Assembly: GCA_036346275.1 (NCBI GenBank)
Contig: CM070725.1
Span: 45,632,104-45,696,103, forward strand
DNA: 64,000 bases
From: Otatea glauca
Lineage: Eukaryota; Streptophyta; Magnoliopsida; Poales; Poaceae
Reading direction: 5' to 3'
Below, piece by piece: positions 13,013 through 25,298 of the stretch; the first letter of the stretch is position 1; every line of letters begins with the position of its first letter. The notes below the pieces were generated by a model. The model was not told the origin of the DNA and did no database searches. It saw nothing but the letters and a program-made list of their open reading frames with translations. The position numbers and the translations under genes are program-made.

Positions 13013-13158
13013 TCATTCTCTCTTGATCTTGACGCCGGCTGCAGGAGGCGCGAACGGGATGCCGTCCTCCTTCCCAAACGGCCCGTAGGCGCGAAGGTTG
13101 CCGACGAAAGAGAGAGAGATCTTACGACAAAGTTGCCGTCGAAATGGCCATAGTGGCC
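13013..13158 (-). pseudogene. Jacalin-like lectin, broken C-terminal piece
   Basis: On the minus strand this reads GHYGHFDGNFVVRSL, then, after a one-step frame change, SFVGNLRAYGPFGKEDGIPF, which is the YGPFGxExGTPF core of jacalin-related mannose-binding lectins. The frame change falls in a TC-repeat run (AGATCTCTCTCTCTTTCG), and an extra TC unit would explain it. The reading ends with PPAAGVKIKRE and a stop, so the final strands of the beta-prism (the usual VGFFGR...DAIG part) are missing. Homology stops abruptly at 13158. It pairs with the N-terminal piece at 14493-14681. In grasses this domain often sits in dirigent-jacalin chimeras, but no dirigent part is visible. Confidence 0.75.
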
Positions 13159-14492
13159 TACAAGTTAAGAGGACGTAGTTGGGCCTGGCCAGACCGGAAT
13201 GGCATGGGTTCAATAGGCTTCGGGCCACGGCGTACTGGCCCAACTCATCTTCGGCGAGGCCCATGTATTGCCCAAGGCATGCTGTGCCATTCCGATTTAG
13301 GCCTTTATCTTTGGATGCGTGAAGCTGTGGACACTTTCGCTGTCAGTTCGTCTACGTGGACGACACCAAGAATGATAAGCGAGCATCGATCGTCGGTGAG
13401 GATTCGGTACATACAATTATTTGAAAAAAAAATAGCTAAATTTTATTTATTTATTAGCTATAGATACAAAGTTACTACTTGATTAAAACTTTACACCCCA
13501 GAGTGGGGTTCCCTTGTAAAAAAAGTATAGCAACAATATGTATATATACTGGCTACTCCCCAATGTCGAGATCGTTCATGTGTTATAGGTTAGCGCACGT
13601 CTGATATAGTGGTGTCGATAGCCGTGTGAGGCAAGCAGGAAGATGATCATGCACGACGTCCCAAGCACGCTTAGCGAGCGGTACTGTGGAGCGTCAGCTC
13701 GGTACGCGTGCTCTCTATCGGCGAGCATGCACTCTCTAGTTCCTATTCTCTAACTTTTGACATCTCCATTGTTTCCCTTTTATTTGCATGTTAGGACCGC
13801 AACGGCGTTGGCCACAGAATAAGCCACAGTATGCCGTGGTGTCATAGCAAGGAGCCCTGCTGCGTGCCATACCACCCATCGTGCCTAATTGTGAGGCTCG
13901 GTACAGCCCTATCCTCATGTCGTGCCGATCCAGCCCACACACATACGTACCATGTCGTGCTTGAGCCGTACAAAGAAACCCGGTCCAACACCTACACCTA
14001 TATCTACCTACAACGTTGGTGAAGCACTCGTCTGGCTGCAGACACATCTGAACAGCAAAAAAGTTACATCACTGCGTTTAAAATGTCAACTCAGGAAACA
14101 ATTCTATGGTATATGCAAGCGATTGAATGAAAAGCGTTGTATATACATTTTGTTTGAAACACACGTAAAAGCTTTGCGCGTTATTGATTAAAAAGAAATA
14201 AAGACTCAAAGAAAGACCTTATAATAACGATGTGGTGCATTAAAATACTCGATAATATCAAAACATCAACAACTTAGTATTTGTATTAGAGCACCCACCC
14301 ACATAAAAAATCCGAAAATATAATACTAAAAAAAACCATAAACTCAAATATGCTATTTCCGGCTTCCTGTTTGATCATATCCACCAAAGTCTCTTCCAAG
14401 AGACGTGATTTATTGTTAAATGTATATACATTTTGGTTGTGCTTAATTAGTTTTCAGCGTTAGATCGTTGACGAGTTGCATTGCATGCATAC
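13159..14492. other. DNA separating the two jacalin pieces
   Basis: No coding continuity links the two lectin pieces. The segment could be the lectin intron enlarged or replaced by inserted DNA. 13830-13980 is GC-rich transposon-like sequence with words such as GTGCCGATCC. The central lectin strands expected between the two pieces were not found. Confidence 0.4.
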
Positions 14493-14681
14493 CTCAGAGA
14501 GCGCTCCCGCTCGTCCACCCCACAGGTCGGTCCACTCCTCCCGGCCGTTCCGCTCGTACAAGACGGAGATGGCATCGACGGTTTCGCCGTGGTCGACGAC
14601 GAGCTTCACGACACGGTTGACGCCGCGCATGTCCATGTCCCTTGCGTCGCCGCCGCAGGGCCCCATCCTCGCGACTGAATC
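14493..14681 (-). pseudogene. Jacalin-like lectin, N-terminal exon
   Basis: A clean 189-base exon on the minus strand, bounded by AATGCAG before 14681 and GAG|GTATGC after 14493. It encodes 63 residues beginning DSVARMGPCGG with DARDMD, then VDAISVLYERNG and DLWGG. This matches the first half of a jacalin beta-prism: the GPxGG loop, the IxSL/IDAIxVxY strand and the GxWGG loop. No start-bearing upstream exon was identified, and the C-terminal piece at 13013-13158 is frameshifted and truncated, so the gene is judged dead. A functional sugar-binding lectin cannot be made from these parts. Confidence 0.75.
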
Positions 14682-15766
14682 CTGCATTTCGTCACCGAAC
14701 ACCACACAAGAAGCGCCTTAATTAAGATCGAAAAGATGGAGACAACATCGGCAAATACTGGATATATCATTATGCATGTACGCACCATATCATATCTGCA
14801 ATGAATCTTAGCAACGGGAACTGGATGGGACGGGAGAGAGGCACCAGTTTATGGTCTGACACAAAAGTCAACTACGGACGACTGGTGCATGGCACAACCA
14901 TTACTTGTCTACATTTGCACCGTATATATTTTAGTATATGTACTTGTATGCTTGGGGAAACAGGTAATGCCGTGTTGTGGACAGGCTGTGCATACGATTT
15001 AATTACCATCTTGAGAGGAGTACTAAGCTATTCATTAAAATAGTACTAAGAGTTAACAAAAGTTTAAAAGACGGAGACGACGAGATACATGAGTTTACAG
15101 GTAATTTAACGGTAGCTCGTGTATCTCCCGAGGATAGACTCTAAACCAAAAACAAAAAACAGAAGCGCACCCGGCGGCTCAGCCCAGTACTGACCCTGAC
15201 CAGCCAACGCACAGCATCACGCACCGCACAGCGTGGGCGCAATCCACCGCGGCGGCGACTCCGGCGAGACAAGGCAGGCGGCAGGCGCACGGGCTGGTAG
15301 GCACAGCACACCAGGGGAAGCGGCTTGTCTATGGTGACAACACACGTTTATAACGAAGAACAAAAACTGGCAATAGACATTCACCCTCCATCTCAGTTCG
15401 CCACCTTTGTGGGGCTCACTTCAGTTCGCACCAGAAAGAATCCATTATCCATTGTCTTCAGTTCGCACCAGAAAGAATCCATTATCCATTGTTTTCGACT
15501 GCGAATCTTAACGGTAAAAGGACAAACAAAAAAGGTTGAGCTCCCACAGAATTTTGCAGAACACTACAGGTTAGAGTTACATGATTTCTCAAGTAACACC
15601 GCAAAACAGTGTCTCCACTCTCCAGTAACAACTATTCTCCTCCCACAGTAACTCAATGTGTAACAAACCAAAAGCCAACTTTAGATTACAAGTTTACAAA
15701 TAATATTAATAAACAAAAAACTTCATATCTCAGTAAAATCCAATAATTAATAATGTACTACAATCC
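14682..15766. other. Intergenic DNA between lectin remnant and Rab gene
   Basis: No gene seen. 15150-15330 is GC-rich. The 3' UTR of the minus-strand Rab gene should occupy the last few hundred bases. A 37-base tandem duplication is listed separately. Confidence 0.4.
15422..15495. repeat. 37-bp tandem duplication
   Basis: Two adjacent copies of a 37-base unit starting CAGTTCGCACCAGAAAGAAT differ at one position (GTCTT against GTTTT). The near identity points to a recent duplication. Confidence 0.85.
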
Positions 15767-18723
15767 CTAGCAACACCCAAACCGGCTCGTTTGCTTCTGA
15801 TCATCTTTCGAATCGCCATAATCATCATCGATGCTTACCCTATTGAGAGAGAGCTCGGCTTTGTAAGAATCAGAATTCAAGATCTTCCTGCTCACGTTGC
15901 TGTAGATCTCCTTGATGACAATCTCAAATGCTGTCTTCACGTTTGTCGAGTCCAGAGCTGAGGTCTCCATGAAGAACATCCCTTCAGCTTCGGCAAGTGC
16001 TTTACCTTCCTCAACCGGCACTTCACGGATATTCTCCAAATCACATTTGTTGCCTACCAACATCTTGGCTACCGTAGTGTCAGAATGTGCTGCATTAAAT
16101 TTAAAAATAGAGTTTCACTACTCCAGCAGAAGACAATACACACATTATGCAAATGAAAAATAAATGTGCTCCACCACCATAAGTGCAACGCATGACTCAT
16201 GAATCTGTGATGGACATGTAAGAAATCAAGCAGTGAAAGGTATCAAACAAGAGGAACAGAACCATGGGAAGTAGGAAACGTGTCTGTGAACAAGAAACAA
16301 AAGGTCACACATAGGACAAGAAACAAAAGGTCACACATGACAAATCATTATGAGTTCTTAGTAAGTTGTTTCCAAGGAAATAGGATTAGTTGCTCTGGAA
16401 CAACTGGATTGTGCTTGTTGAGCCCTCTCCATCTCCAGAAGTTCTTCCAAAGAGAAGGGCTATTCTTGGTAATAGATGGAATACATATGGAGTACACAAT
16501 ATTACAACCAACCAAATATCAATCCTACATCATTTGACCTTTTCAGTTAGTGAAATGAAATAAGGTAATCAAGGATATCATTAGTAGTTTGAATGGTGCA
16601 AGAAACTAGCGCCTAAAAAATCATCATGGCCAATCCACACACGCGCATAGTGTCTTCATGAGCACAATCCTATCCATCCAATAGTCCCCATCATATATGA
16701 TACCTTTCGATACATCCATGCAACCTGAACGTATACAACATCCAAAGATAGTGCAAAAGAGCATTACACGCTTTTGCGGACGAAACATGATATTTTCAGA
16801 CAGTGTCCGCATCATTTTCAGTTCAGTCTGTAAGATGCATGCTGATACAAAAGCTACATGCCAAATACCTAACAGTACTTGTCACAGAAAATGTGCAATC
16901 TTCATATAGTGTTATGTTGGTTCATCCATAACATTAGACAATACTTGTTTATTCAATGACAACAATTCTGGTAAAACACTAGCACACAACATTGCCGGTG
17001 ATTGGTGAAATAATATGAAACACACTCATGGATTATTAGTTTCCATTTCCCAAAAGATCAGGAATGTTAAAGTAATATACATGGAGAACCAAAAAGTACA
17101 CAAGATATGTGTAGAACCAAGGTTAAGAGTTCACCGATTATTGCATCATGAAGAACAGAAAAATAGATGATTGAGAAAACAGAGCAACAAACTACATCAA
17201 CTCAGGTGTGATTTGATAATATTTAGTTTGGAGGTGCTATGAAATTTCGTGCGCTCAGTAAAAAGTAACTAGCAAGTAACTAGGATTATTAGGATGTCTC
17301 GTACTGAGTTTCATGGCATAACATTCACAGTAAAACACAGATTGCAATTTAGTATCTAGGATGCATTTGTTCTGCCTTACAAAATTGCATTATTACCATA
17401 ACTTCCTCTTATACCAAAAGCTTTGCCCTTCCAGAAGAGCAATGTATCTTAGCTAAAAGTCCCCATCTACATAAAAGGAACGAACCTAGACTGTTCATTT
17501 ATTCCATGTTGGCTGACATTCCAAGTTTCCAGAAGCAAAAAGCTCAAATTCCTCCCAGGGGGAAGGGGGAATGAAAAGGTGCCCAGCAGCCAAAAAAAAA
17601 AGGTTTGACCTCAAATACTCAAAGTAAAGTCTTAAAAGTGATTGAAATCATGCTCTAATTTGTCAATCCTATTGTGACAAGAAAATGGCAGCCATGCTGT
17701 TGCAGCTACCATATCGACAAAGCATAATTAGAGTAATTGGAGGAAAGCACTCCGGACATTTCTCGAGAGTCTAGCTGATTATAAACACTTCCACACATAA
17801 TTACAACCAACCAGACAGCGACCACTATGTTTTGAACATCAACATGAAGAACTGAGCAGCTTCCAACTTCGTAAATTTACAACTGCAAATAGCTCAGCTC
17901 ACCAAATGCAAAATTAGTAGTCCCAAGGATGCCTACTACTTCACTGCCGAATCCAAAACAAGCAACTAGCACAGTAATTCCGCTCCCCCGAAGTGGTCCT
18001 CGCATCCTCTCCTCAAAACATTCCCCAACAAGCCTAAGCATCAAGATTCAGATCCAGGTTCAGACAAGGTCGCCCAGCCCACCCGGCCTAACAATGCTCC
18101 TGCTATCTAGAAACACCCTATTCAATCACCATCTAGGCATCTACAAGCTAGAACAACAAAAAAAGGTATGTCCTTTTTCGCAAATTCTCCACTGGATTCT
18201 ATTTCTACCAGCTATGCTTCACGAACACTACTGTCCCTTTCGACGTCCAAAACCAATCCAGATCTACACGATCTTAACGAATCAATTGATTCAAGCCAAC
18301 AGCAGTAATCAAGCAAGCAAGCTAGTTGTGTGAATAAAGAAGTACTAGAAAGAAGCAAGTAGATAGATAGGTGTATAGGGGAGTACTGTTGAGCTCCTGT
18401 AGCCAGCGGCCGACGTTGTCGAAGGTGGAGCGGCGCGAGATGTCGTAGACGAGGAGCGCGCCGAATGCGCCGCGGTAGTAGGCGGAGGTGACGGCACGGA
18501 ATCGCTCCTGGCCGGCGGTGTCCCAGATCTGGGCCTTGACTTCCTTGCCGTCGATGTCCATGCTCTGTGTCTGGAACTCGACCCCGATGGTGGCCTTGGA
18601 GTGGGGGTTGAACTCGTTGCGCGCGTACCGCGACAGCAGGTTGCTCTTCCCCACCGCGCTGTCCCCGATGATCACCACCTTGAACAGGTACTCCTCCGTC
18701 TCCCCCTCCGACTCGTCCCCCAT
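15767..18723 (-). CDS. RABA5: Rab11-class small GTPase, RABA5-like
   Basis: Membrane-trafficking GTPase of the trans-Golgi/endosome system. Two exons, 18723-18387 and 16089-15767, flank a 2.3-kb intron (GTACTC...ATGCAG) and give 219 residues. The Rab11-type intron splits the codon after Asn112. All nucleotide-binding motifs are intact: P-loop GDSAVGKS (20-27), switch I Thr45 in KATIGVEF, WDTAGQE (67-73), NKCD (126-129) and ETSAL (154-158). The C-terminus ends RFGCC, and the double cysteine is the prenylation signal. The stretch from ALDSTNV to NSDSYK matches plant RABA5 (ARA4 group) rather than RABA1-4; the subclass is inference. The intron contains a small tandem repeat near 16290-16340 but no inserted gene. 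The start at 18723 is the first ATG and gives the usual short acidic N-terminus. The gene appears functional. Confidence 0.94.
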
Positions 18724-19213
18724 GGTCTCCTCGTCTTTCTCCCTCTACGCTAAGCTACAGCGACCGCCACCTTTCCGTCGTCTCGGCACGGCACCCGCGA
18801 GCGGCTGCTGGAGTCGCTGGAAATGCGCGAGATTTGTAGCGTTTCGGGGCAATCGCGCGGTGGGTTTTGACCGAACCCGCAGGCCGGGTTGGGTGGTCAG
18901 TTCGGCCGGCACGGGGGCACCTCCACTCGCGGCGCCGTCAGGTGGGGTGGTGAGAGAAACGGCTAAACAGTAAACGAGACGAGTGGGACTGTGGGAGACT
19001 AGTGGGGCGCACGCACGGGCACGCACGCGCACGGTACGGCGGTGGAGGCCGCCGAGTGCAAGCGTCACGCGCGACCTGCTCGGTTTTTCGGTGACCGACG
19101 GGTGGCGCTGCGGGCTCGGGAGTTTGCCGGCGTGGCCGGGGTGTCGGTGGATGCACTGTACGTAGTGCGTGCACGCCCGCCTCCCTCGAGGCACGGTGAG
19201 TTGGCGTCTCGTT
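18724..19213. other. GC-rich upstream region of the Rab gene
   Basis: Promoter and 5' UTR of the minus-strand Rab gene are expected here. No TATA box is evident. The region is CpG-rich, as in many broadly expressed grass genes. Open frames through it are by-products of GC richness. Confidence 0.45.
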
Positions 19214-19221
19214 GTTCGGAG

Positions 19222-20103
19222 CAAGGTTTTAAATTCTATTTTCGGACTATATTTTGGAGTCCATCAATATCTGAAATTTCGATTAGATTTTAAAATTTCA
19301 GATGAAATTCGATCGAAATCTAAAAATCAAAATTCAAATTCGAAATGTTCTGTATCGGTATTTCCGAGATATCAGCCCAAATTACCAAAATCCCAGGTAA
19401 ATTTCAACCGAATGAAAAATGGTTCAAACCATTTATAAAATTTTCAAAAATTTTGTGGAAGATCCTGATGCATCAATAATATTTTTATAAAATTTACAGA
19501 TGATGATCAAACCTGAGGAATTTTCAAAAATTCTGATAGTGCTACTGTCCTAATAAAAGCTGAGTACATGTATTGCTTCTATAGATTTGATTGAGCAACT
19601 AAAACAGATTTAGAATTTTTGAAACATTTAGAGAAGGGTGCTGAGGCAATGCTTAAGCTCTCCTAAAATTTTTGGATTATGATGACACTCGAGAAAATTT
19701 ATAAAATTCTAACATGGTTATTGTCTCATTTATATTCCTTCGGTTTTTTATTTTTCAAAGATAACAAATGAAGTTCAAACTCTTTTAAAAAAATTTCTGT
19801 ATGATCCTAGACTGCTAAAGATGGTACCATAAATTTTTTAAAGTATGATCAAGCTTGTACATTTTATAAAAAACACGACAGTGCTTTTGTAATTTTTATG
19901 AAACATCTCAAAAAATTCGTTTTTTCAAAAAAAATGGAAGATGACATTCTTAAGAGGTATTGTCCCAAATCTGGTCCACAAAAGTTGAAATCCAGTCAAA
20001 ATTTTGGTGAAATTTTGAAAAAAAAATTGAAATCACTATAACAATTTGAGTTTTTTCAATTTTTTATTCCGTGATCGAAATTTCACCAAGATTTTGAACC
20101 TTG
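19222..20103. mobile_element. Non-autonomous hAT element, 882 bp
   Basis: The left terminus is CAAGGTTTTAAAT; the right terminus, complemented, is CAAGGTTCAAAAT. The element is flanked on both sides by the octamer GTTCGGAG (19214-19221 and 20104-20111). An 8-bp duplication and CA-starting inverted termini fit the hAT superfamily. The interior is AT-rich, non-coding, and contains repeated modules such as GAAAAATGGTTCAAACCA. A second, larger member lies at 52656. Confidence 0.8.
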
Positions 20104-20334
20104 GTTCGGAGTTCATGATTTCTTTTCCCGGGCAAATACATTTTTTCTCAAATATGACTCTAGTACCAACAATTTGCAAAACTAGCTCTGTAGCGGCATG
20201 CAACACAGTAGATAGGGTGGGCCCATTGTGACAGGAGAGCTGCCATGTATGTTGAATTCCGCAGCACAAGTGTTGTCGATCAAAAGCTCAGCATGTGTCT
20301 ACCGAGTGTACCTCGGCAGGTTGCAAGGTAATTA

Positions 20335-20592
20335 CTCCCTCTGGTCACAAACAGTTGTCTTTTTGACATAGGTGTGGTCAACTTTTAAAACTTTAACTAA
20401 CTGTCAATATCTTTTTAAATATTTAAATTGGGTATATAAAAATCATATTTTTAGATTTGTCTCGAAAAGTACTTCATAATATTATAATTCCATTATGTTT
20501 TATAAAAATATTATAATAAAAATTAGTGATCAAAGCTATATTTTAGAGACATGTCAATGTCAAAAATGACAACTATTCGTGACCGGAGGGAG
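20335..20592. mobile_element. Stowaway MITE (Tc1/mariner), 258 bp
   Basis: Termini CTCCCTCTGGTCACAAA and, complemented, CTCCCTCCGGTCACGAA are flanked by TA on both sides (20333-20334 and 20593-20594). This is the classic Stowaway signature. It has no coding capacity. Confidence 0.92.
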
Positions 20593-20594
20593 TA

Positions 20595-21340
20595 GAAGAG
20601 TGAATTAATTAAGTGACTAAGTGGCGTACTAATTAAGACATTGACTATTTAAGTGAGATATTAAGATATTGATTAATTAAGTGAGGTAATTAATTGATTA
20701 ATTAGTTAGGAGTGATCGATAAATTCCTGCTGAGCTAGGATAGCTTGGCACGAACCTCCTGCAGCGCGCTACCGATGACTTGCCGCGATATAGGAGAACG
20801 ACAGGTGATATGTATCACCAGTTACTGCTTGCGTGATCGAGGATAGAACCATTTTTGCAAATTAGTTCGCACAAATAATATTTGAATTTTTTTTTCAAAA
20901 AAAGCTCTGAGCTCTCTGTCGGAGAAGGATGGGTAGTAACTGGTAATCATGAGACCAGGCCAGATGAAGTGATGACCTTTCTAGCTCCCCTGCCTCGTTT
21001 TTTCTCAAATCTATCCTCCTTTCGACCGGAATTGCAAATGTAGCCTCCTCCAATGTGCTCCCGCGCTCCTCTACCGAGTGAGGCGGCTTCCCACACTCGC
21101 TGACCGCGATAGACCAGCTCCCCCCGCTCTCGCCCGCCTCCCGTGTCTGCCTGTCAGTTGCCGCGCTTGCCTGCTCCGGCGCTCCCGGGGCATGACAGAC
21201 TGGCTCCCATGGTAGGAGAGTGCAGAAGCACGGTAGAAAGGACTAGATTTATAATTTCACTTGGAAAAAGCTATATTTGATAAAAATGAAGTAAGGAGGC
21301 TAGTAAAATCATCACTTCAATGAGACAGCTCGGAGAATTG
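20595..21340. other. Intergenic DNA with AATTAAG-rich tract
   Basis: 20600-20710 is made of irregular repeats of ATTAATTAAG-like words. 20720-21250 is a mixed GC-rich block without a supported gene, possibly transposon-derived. Confidence 0.4.
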
Positions 21341-22840
21341 CTTGCGCAACGTCGTTGTAGGATCAAGGATAACCGACTAGAGGGGGTGAATAGGATATTT
21401 TTAAAATTCTTCGGCTCTAATCGCAATAAATGATCAAGCAAAACTAGAATTAAGATTTTCAACAAGCAAAGCCTAAATCGTTTAGGTTTCGCTAAGTGTA
21501 TCAACAAGCTAAGTCTAAGCAAATTATCAATCCTAGGTACAAGAACAATTGATAAGAAAACTAGGAATGTAAATTTCTCAAATAAATACAAGAGATCAAA
21601 CCACAAGGAGAAGAACACAAAAAAATTTCCCGTGGTCTTGGAGACTTGCTGGTCTCCTCTAATCTATGTTGAGGTATTTTGATCAACTCAAGCCGGCTCC
21701 TTGCGCAAATGAGCCTTCCTCGATCACTATTGGTAGCTCTTCCCCACTCCAGGTAGGTGAGCTCCGGCCTTCACAAACCACTGGGCCTCCTCATAACTTT
21801 CTTTGAGGAGATCACTATTTCTCTCACCTCCAAGCCGTCTAAGAGTCGACAACCTCCAAGAGAATAGAGTGATGACGCTTGCTTAAGGTTGATTCAAGAG
21901 TCTAAATGGCTCAAACTTGAAATGCACATTTAATGCTTTTAACTCCCTCAAAATGTGAATTTAATGCACGAAGGAAGAGAGGAGACTTACTAGAGCTCAC
22001 AAAGTATTCAATGAGCATCCAAGAAGAACCCTTGATGCAGGTGTGGGGGTATTTATAGCCCCCACCCATAATTCCAACCGTTAGGATAAAAAACCATAAA
22101 AAATCAGGAATCTCGGTACTACCGGCGTGCAAAATCCGGTAGTACTGAACCTCCTCCAATGATCGAATTGGCGCATTAAATGCGGCGGGAAATAGTCGTT
22201 AAATAATGTTCGGGACTACCGGCACACAAAGTGCAGTAATGTCGACTTTTGAAGCGAGATCGGCTTAGAAAAACAGCCTTTCTATAAAATGAGTACCGAC
22301 GTATATTTTGTGGTACTACCGAGTCTCGGTAGTACCGACTTTTTCACAGCAGTAGTTTCGAAGTTCAAAATACAAAGATACCATTCAAAAACACCCTTTC
22401 TGCAAAATAACTACCGAAGCTATGAGATGGTACTACCGCCTTCTGGAAGTACCGAACTTTACACGTTGGTAGCTTTGGCTATAGAAAAATGCACATAAAG
22501 GTGCTTCTGTTAAATAACTACCGTGCAAGAGCTCGGAACTACCGCACATGCGGTAGTACCAACTTTATCATGGCGATACTACCGGTCCTGAGTTTTTGAG
22601 AAAAGCACGCTGCAAGAGCTCTCTGGAAAAAGGCTATCGTGGTGTAAACTACGGTACTACCGACCATGCCGTAGTACCAGCCCTAACATGGAAGTAGTGC
22701 CTATTTTTCTAAAATTGCACAACTTTGGATAAACAAATCCAAATGGAACTAAGAGATGATTTTTAAAAGCATTTGAGCCAAATGACCTTAATCAAATTCA
22801 AGCTACTAGGCATCACTCCCCCTTGATAGTACGACACCTA
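21341..22840. repeat. Dispersed repeat with many CGGTAGTAC / GTACTACCG words
   Basis: Starts near the phrase CCGACTAGAGGGGGTGAATA and ends near ATCACTCCCCCTTGATAGTA. From 22110 to 22680, words of the type GGTACTACCG and CGGTAGTACC recur roughly every 40-60 bases in both orientations (for example 22117, 22308, 22324, 22431, 22545, 22662). No protein is encoded. It is probably part of an LTR or non-coding section of a grass retrotransposon, but the family was not identified. Edges are approximate. Confidence 0.5.
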
Positions 22841-22965
22841 TTCTAGAATATGATCTTTTGCTTCTTGCTCCGAGATCGGTAAAACTACATAATAGTTGTT
22901 TTTAGCCGTTGGAGGTTTTAAAAATTCAGAAAAATCTGAAAAAAAATCTAAAAATCCCAATTTTT

Positions 22966-22973
22966 TATAAATA
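22966..22973 (+). promoter_or_regulatory. TATA box of the RICESLEEPER-like element
   Basis: TATAAATA lies about 250 bases before the transposase start at 23216, with an intron-like segment (23126-23207, GTAAG...TTGTAG) in between. Probably no longer of consequence, since the gene is dead. Confidence 0.5.
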
Positions 22974-23215
22974 GGGTAGCAGTCCCGTTGATTTCCCCAC
23001 TAGAAAACTTGCAATATCTTCTTTGCATTCTCCTGTGAAAATTCTCTTGCTCATGGTGATAATTTGACAAAATTCAAAGTAGTTTTGCCAAAAATTCGAA
23101 ATCCGGTTTCTGTTAAGAAATCAAGGTAAGAATTGTGATTTAATTTTTCATTGTTCTTATTATTTTAAATGATATTAAAGTACTAATATCGTAATTATAT
23201 CTTGTAGTTTTCTTT

Positions 23216-25298
23216 ATGGAGCACTAGGATTTTGCGTCCTTCCCAGCTACTGATTTCGGGATTTAACCTGAGGAGTTTCTTGCATCCTATCAAGCTGAAG
23301 AAGCTGCAGTACCTGTACCATCCTCAGGCTCTACAAGTGCTATTGCGTTGGCAAGCACCGGGGCAAAAAGATCGACGCAATACATCGGAAGTCTGGGAAG
23401 ATTTTGAGCATATTTTCGAGACATCAGACGGTGTTCAGAGCAGGTATGCTATTTGTAAATATTGTAAACATAAATTAACTGTGAATCTTCAGGTGCAATG
23501 GGGCACTTGAAGAGACATGTTAAGAGCTGTAAAAGAAAAGCGGGGGTGTCTTTAAGACAGACGTAGATGCAGTACAACCCCGACGGTACGGTACGTCACT
23601 GGGACTAGAATCCCGAGGTAGCTTGTGAATCTCTTTGTCTTTAATCGCTTCTCAAGATTTTCCTTTAAACTTTGATGAGTCACCAGCATTTGAAAACTAT
23701 ATTAGGATAGCTCATAATCATATGTTTTCTGCAGTTTCTAGACAGACAACAACTACGGATCTTATTAAATACTGTAATAATTATCGTAGTAAGCTAAAAG
23801 AGCTCTTTAATACCTGTACATTTTCTTTGTCTTTGACATCAGACATATGGAGTGGTAGAGCTAAAGAGGATTACCTTAATGTAGTTGCTCATTATGTAAA
23901 CAATGATTGGCAACTAGAGAAGAGAATTATAGGATTTAAATTAATTGATGTAGCACACACTGGTAAGAATATTGCTGATTGTATTATAAAAATTGTGGAA
24001 GATTTTGGCCTTACAGATAAAATTTTTGCAATAACATTAAATAATGCTTCAGTAAACACTTCTGCAATGACCATTTTTACTCCGCTTTCAAATTCGTATG
24101 CCGAAAATTTCTTATTACATCATCGTTATGCTTGCCATATTATTTATTTTATAGTTAAATCTAGTTTGAAGAGGTTAGACCAGTACCTTGAACCTTTTCG
24201 TACTGCAATATCTTTCTAAATAATTCTGATCAACGAGTAGAAACATATAAGACTTATTGTATTACAATAGAGGTACGTCCACGTAAGTTTGGTTTAGATA
24301 TGCGTGTTAGATGGAACTCTACTTACTTGATTCTTAAGTCTTTCATACCCTATAAGAGCACATTTTCTATTTTTATTAACACGCACTATCGTAGTCAGGA
24401 TGGTCAACCGCTACTCATAGAGCAACATTAGTATGTTGCTCAATACTTGCTGTTATTTTTGAAACTTTTTTATGATTCCACTGTTGTTTTATTTAGAGTT
24501 TATTACTCAACCTCTTCTTTAATTGTGCATCATATTCTAAAAATTGCTACCCACTTAAGGAACCACGAAAATGATAATATTTTTGCGTGAATCTGCTTAT
24601 ACTATGAAAATTAAAATTTTAAAATACTGAAAAGAAATTCCTATGTTATATGCATTTGCATTTATTTTAGATCTTAGAGCTAAAGTTTGAGGATTTGCTA
24701 ATGTTCTCTCACTTCTAAGTGATCCAGTGGGTACTGATTATTCTAATTATTTTTTAAAAGTCTGTGCTAACTTATCTCAAGTTTATGCTAAAATCGATCG
24801 AAGTTTCTTTGGAGTTCGCATCAATGACTTCCACCACGACACCACAACAAGAAGAAGAAAACTGTGTGAGGAAAGATATGGGGTGCAGTTGGCTCTACCT
24901 CAAGGAGTTCGACTACAACAACGTCAAGTGCGAACTAAACTACTGGTGAAGATCTAACTGTCTATCTCAACAGCGACACTGTCAACTACCAAGTACAGAA
25001 AGAGGACTTCAACATTTTACAGTGGTGGCACGAGCACAAGATAACATATCTGGTGCTTTCCATATTAGCACGGGATGTGTTAACAATTTCTGTCTCCACA
25101 GTTTCTTCAGAGTCTGTTTACAGTCCATCCGGAAAAATAATCGAGGAGAGAAGAACAAATATGACAAGTGAGATAGTAGAAATATTTCTCACTGTGAAAA
25201 ATTGGGAACAAGCTGATCAACGAGCTCAACACACTACAGAAAATGTTGAGCTGGCGGAGACGTTTGAAAATCTTTATCTAAATAATCAAGAAGAATAA
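23216..25298 (+). pseudogene. RICESLEEPER-like hAT transposase, dead
   Basis: Ordered parts of an Ac-like hAT transposase. The ATG at 23216 is followed by a stop at codon 4. A BED zinc finger at about 23390-23560 (VWEDFEHIF, CKYC, then GAMGHLKRHVKSC) is reached only after a frame change. The catalytic core at 23635-24219 includes LTSDIWSGR, YLNVVAHYV and HHRYACHIIYF. Further fragments run 24220-24720 with many stops. The dimerisation domain at 25053-25298 includes LARDVLTISVSTVSSESVY, RRTNM and VKNW. At least five frame changes or stops rule out a working enzyme. The Asp of SDIW and the AC.AH-like block are recognisable, so decay is fairly recent. Confidence 0.85.

Noticed and set aside
13340..13420. 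Reading with VYVDDTKNDK as a possible reverse-transcriptase YxDD box
   Set aside because: No neighbouring reverse-transcriptase motifs in any frame.
18745..19224. Open frames on both strands upstream of the Rab gene
   Set aside because: Produced by high GC content; no shared domain or splice signals.
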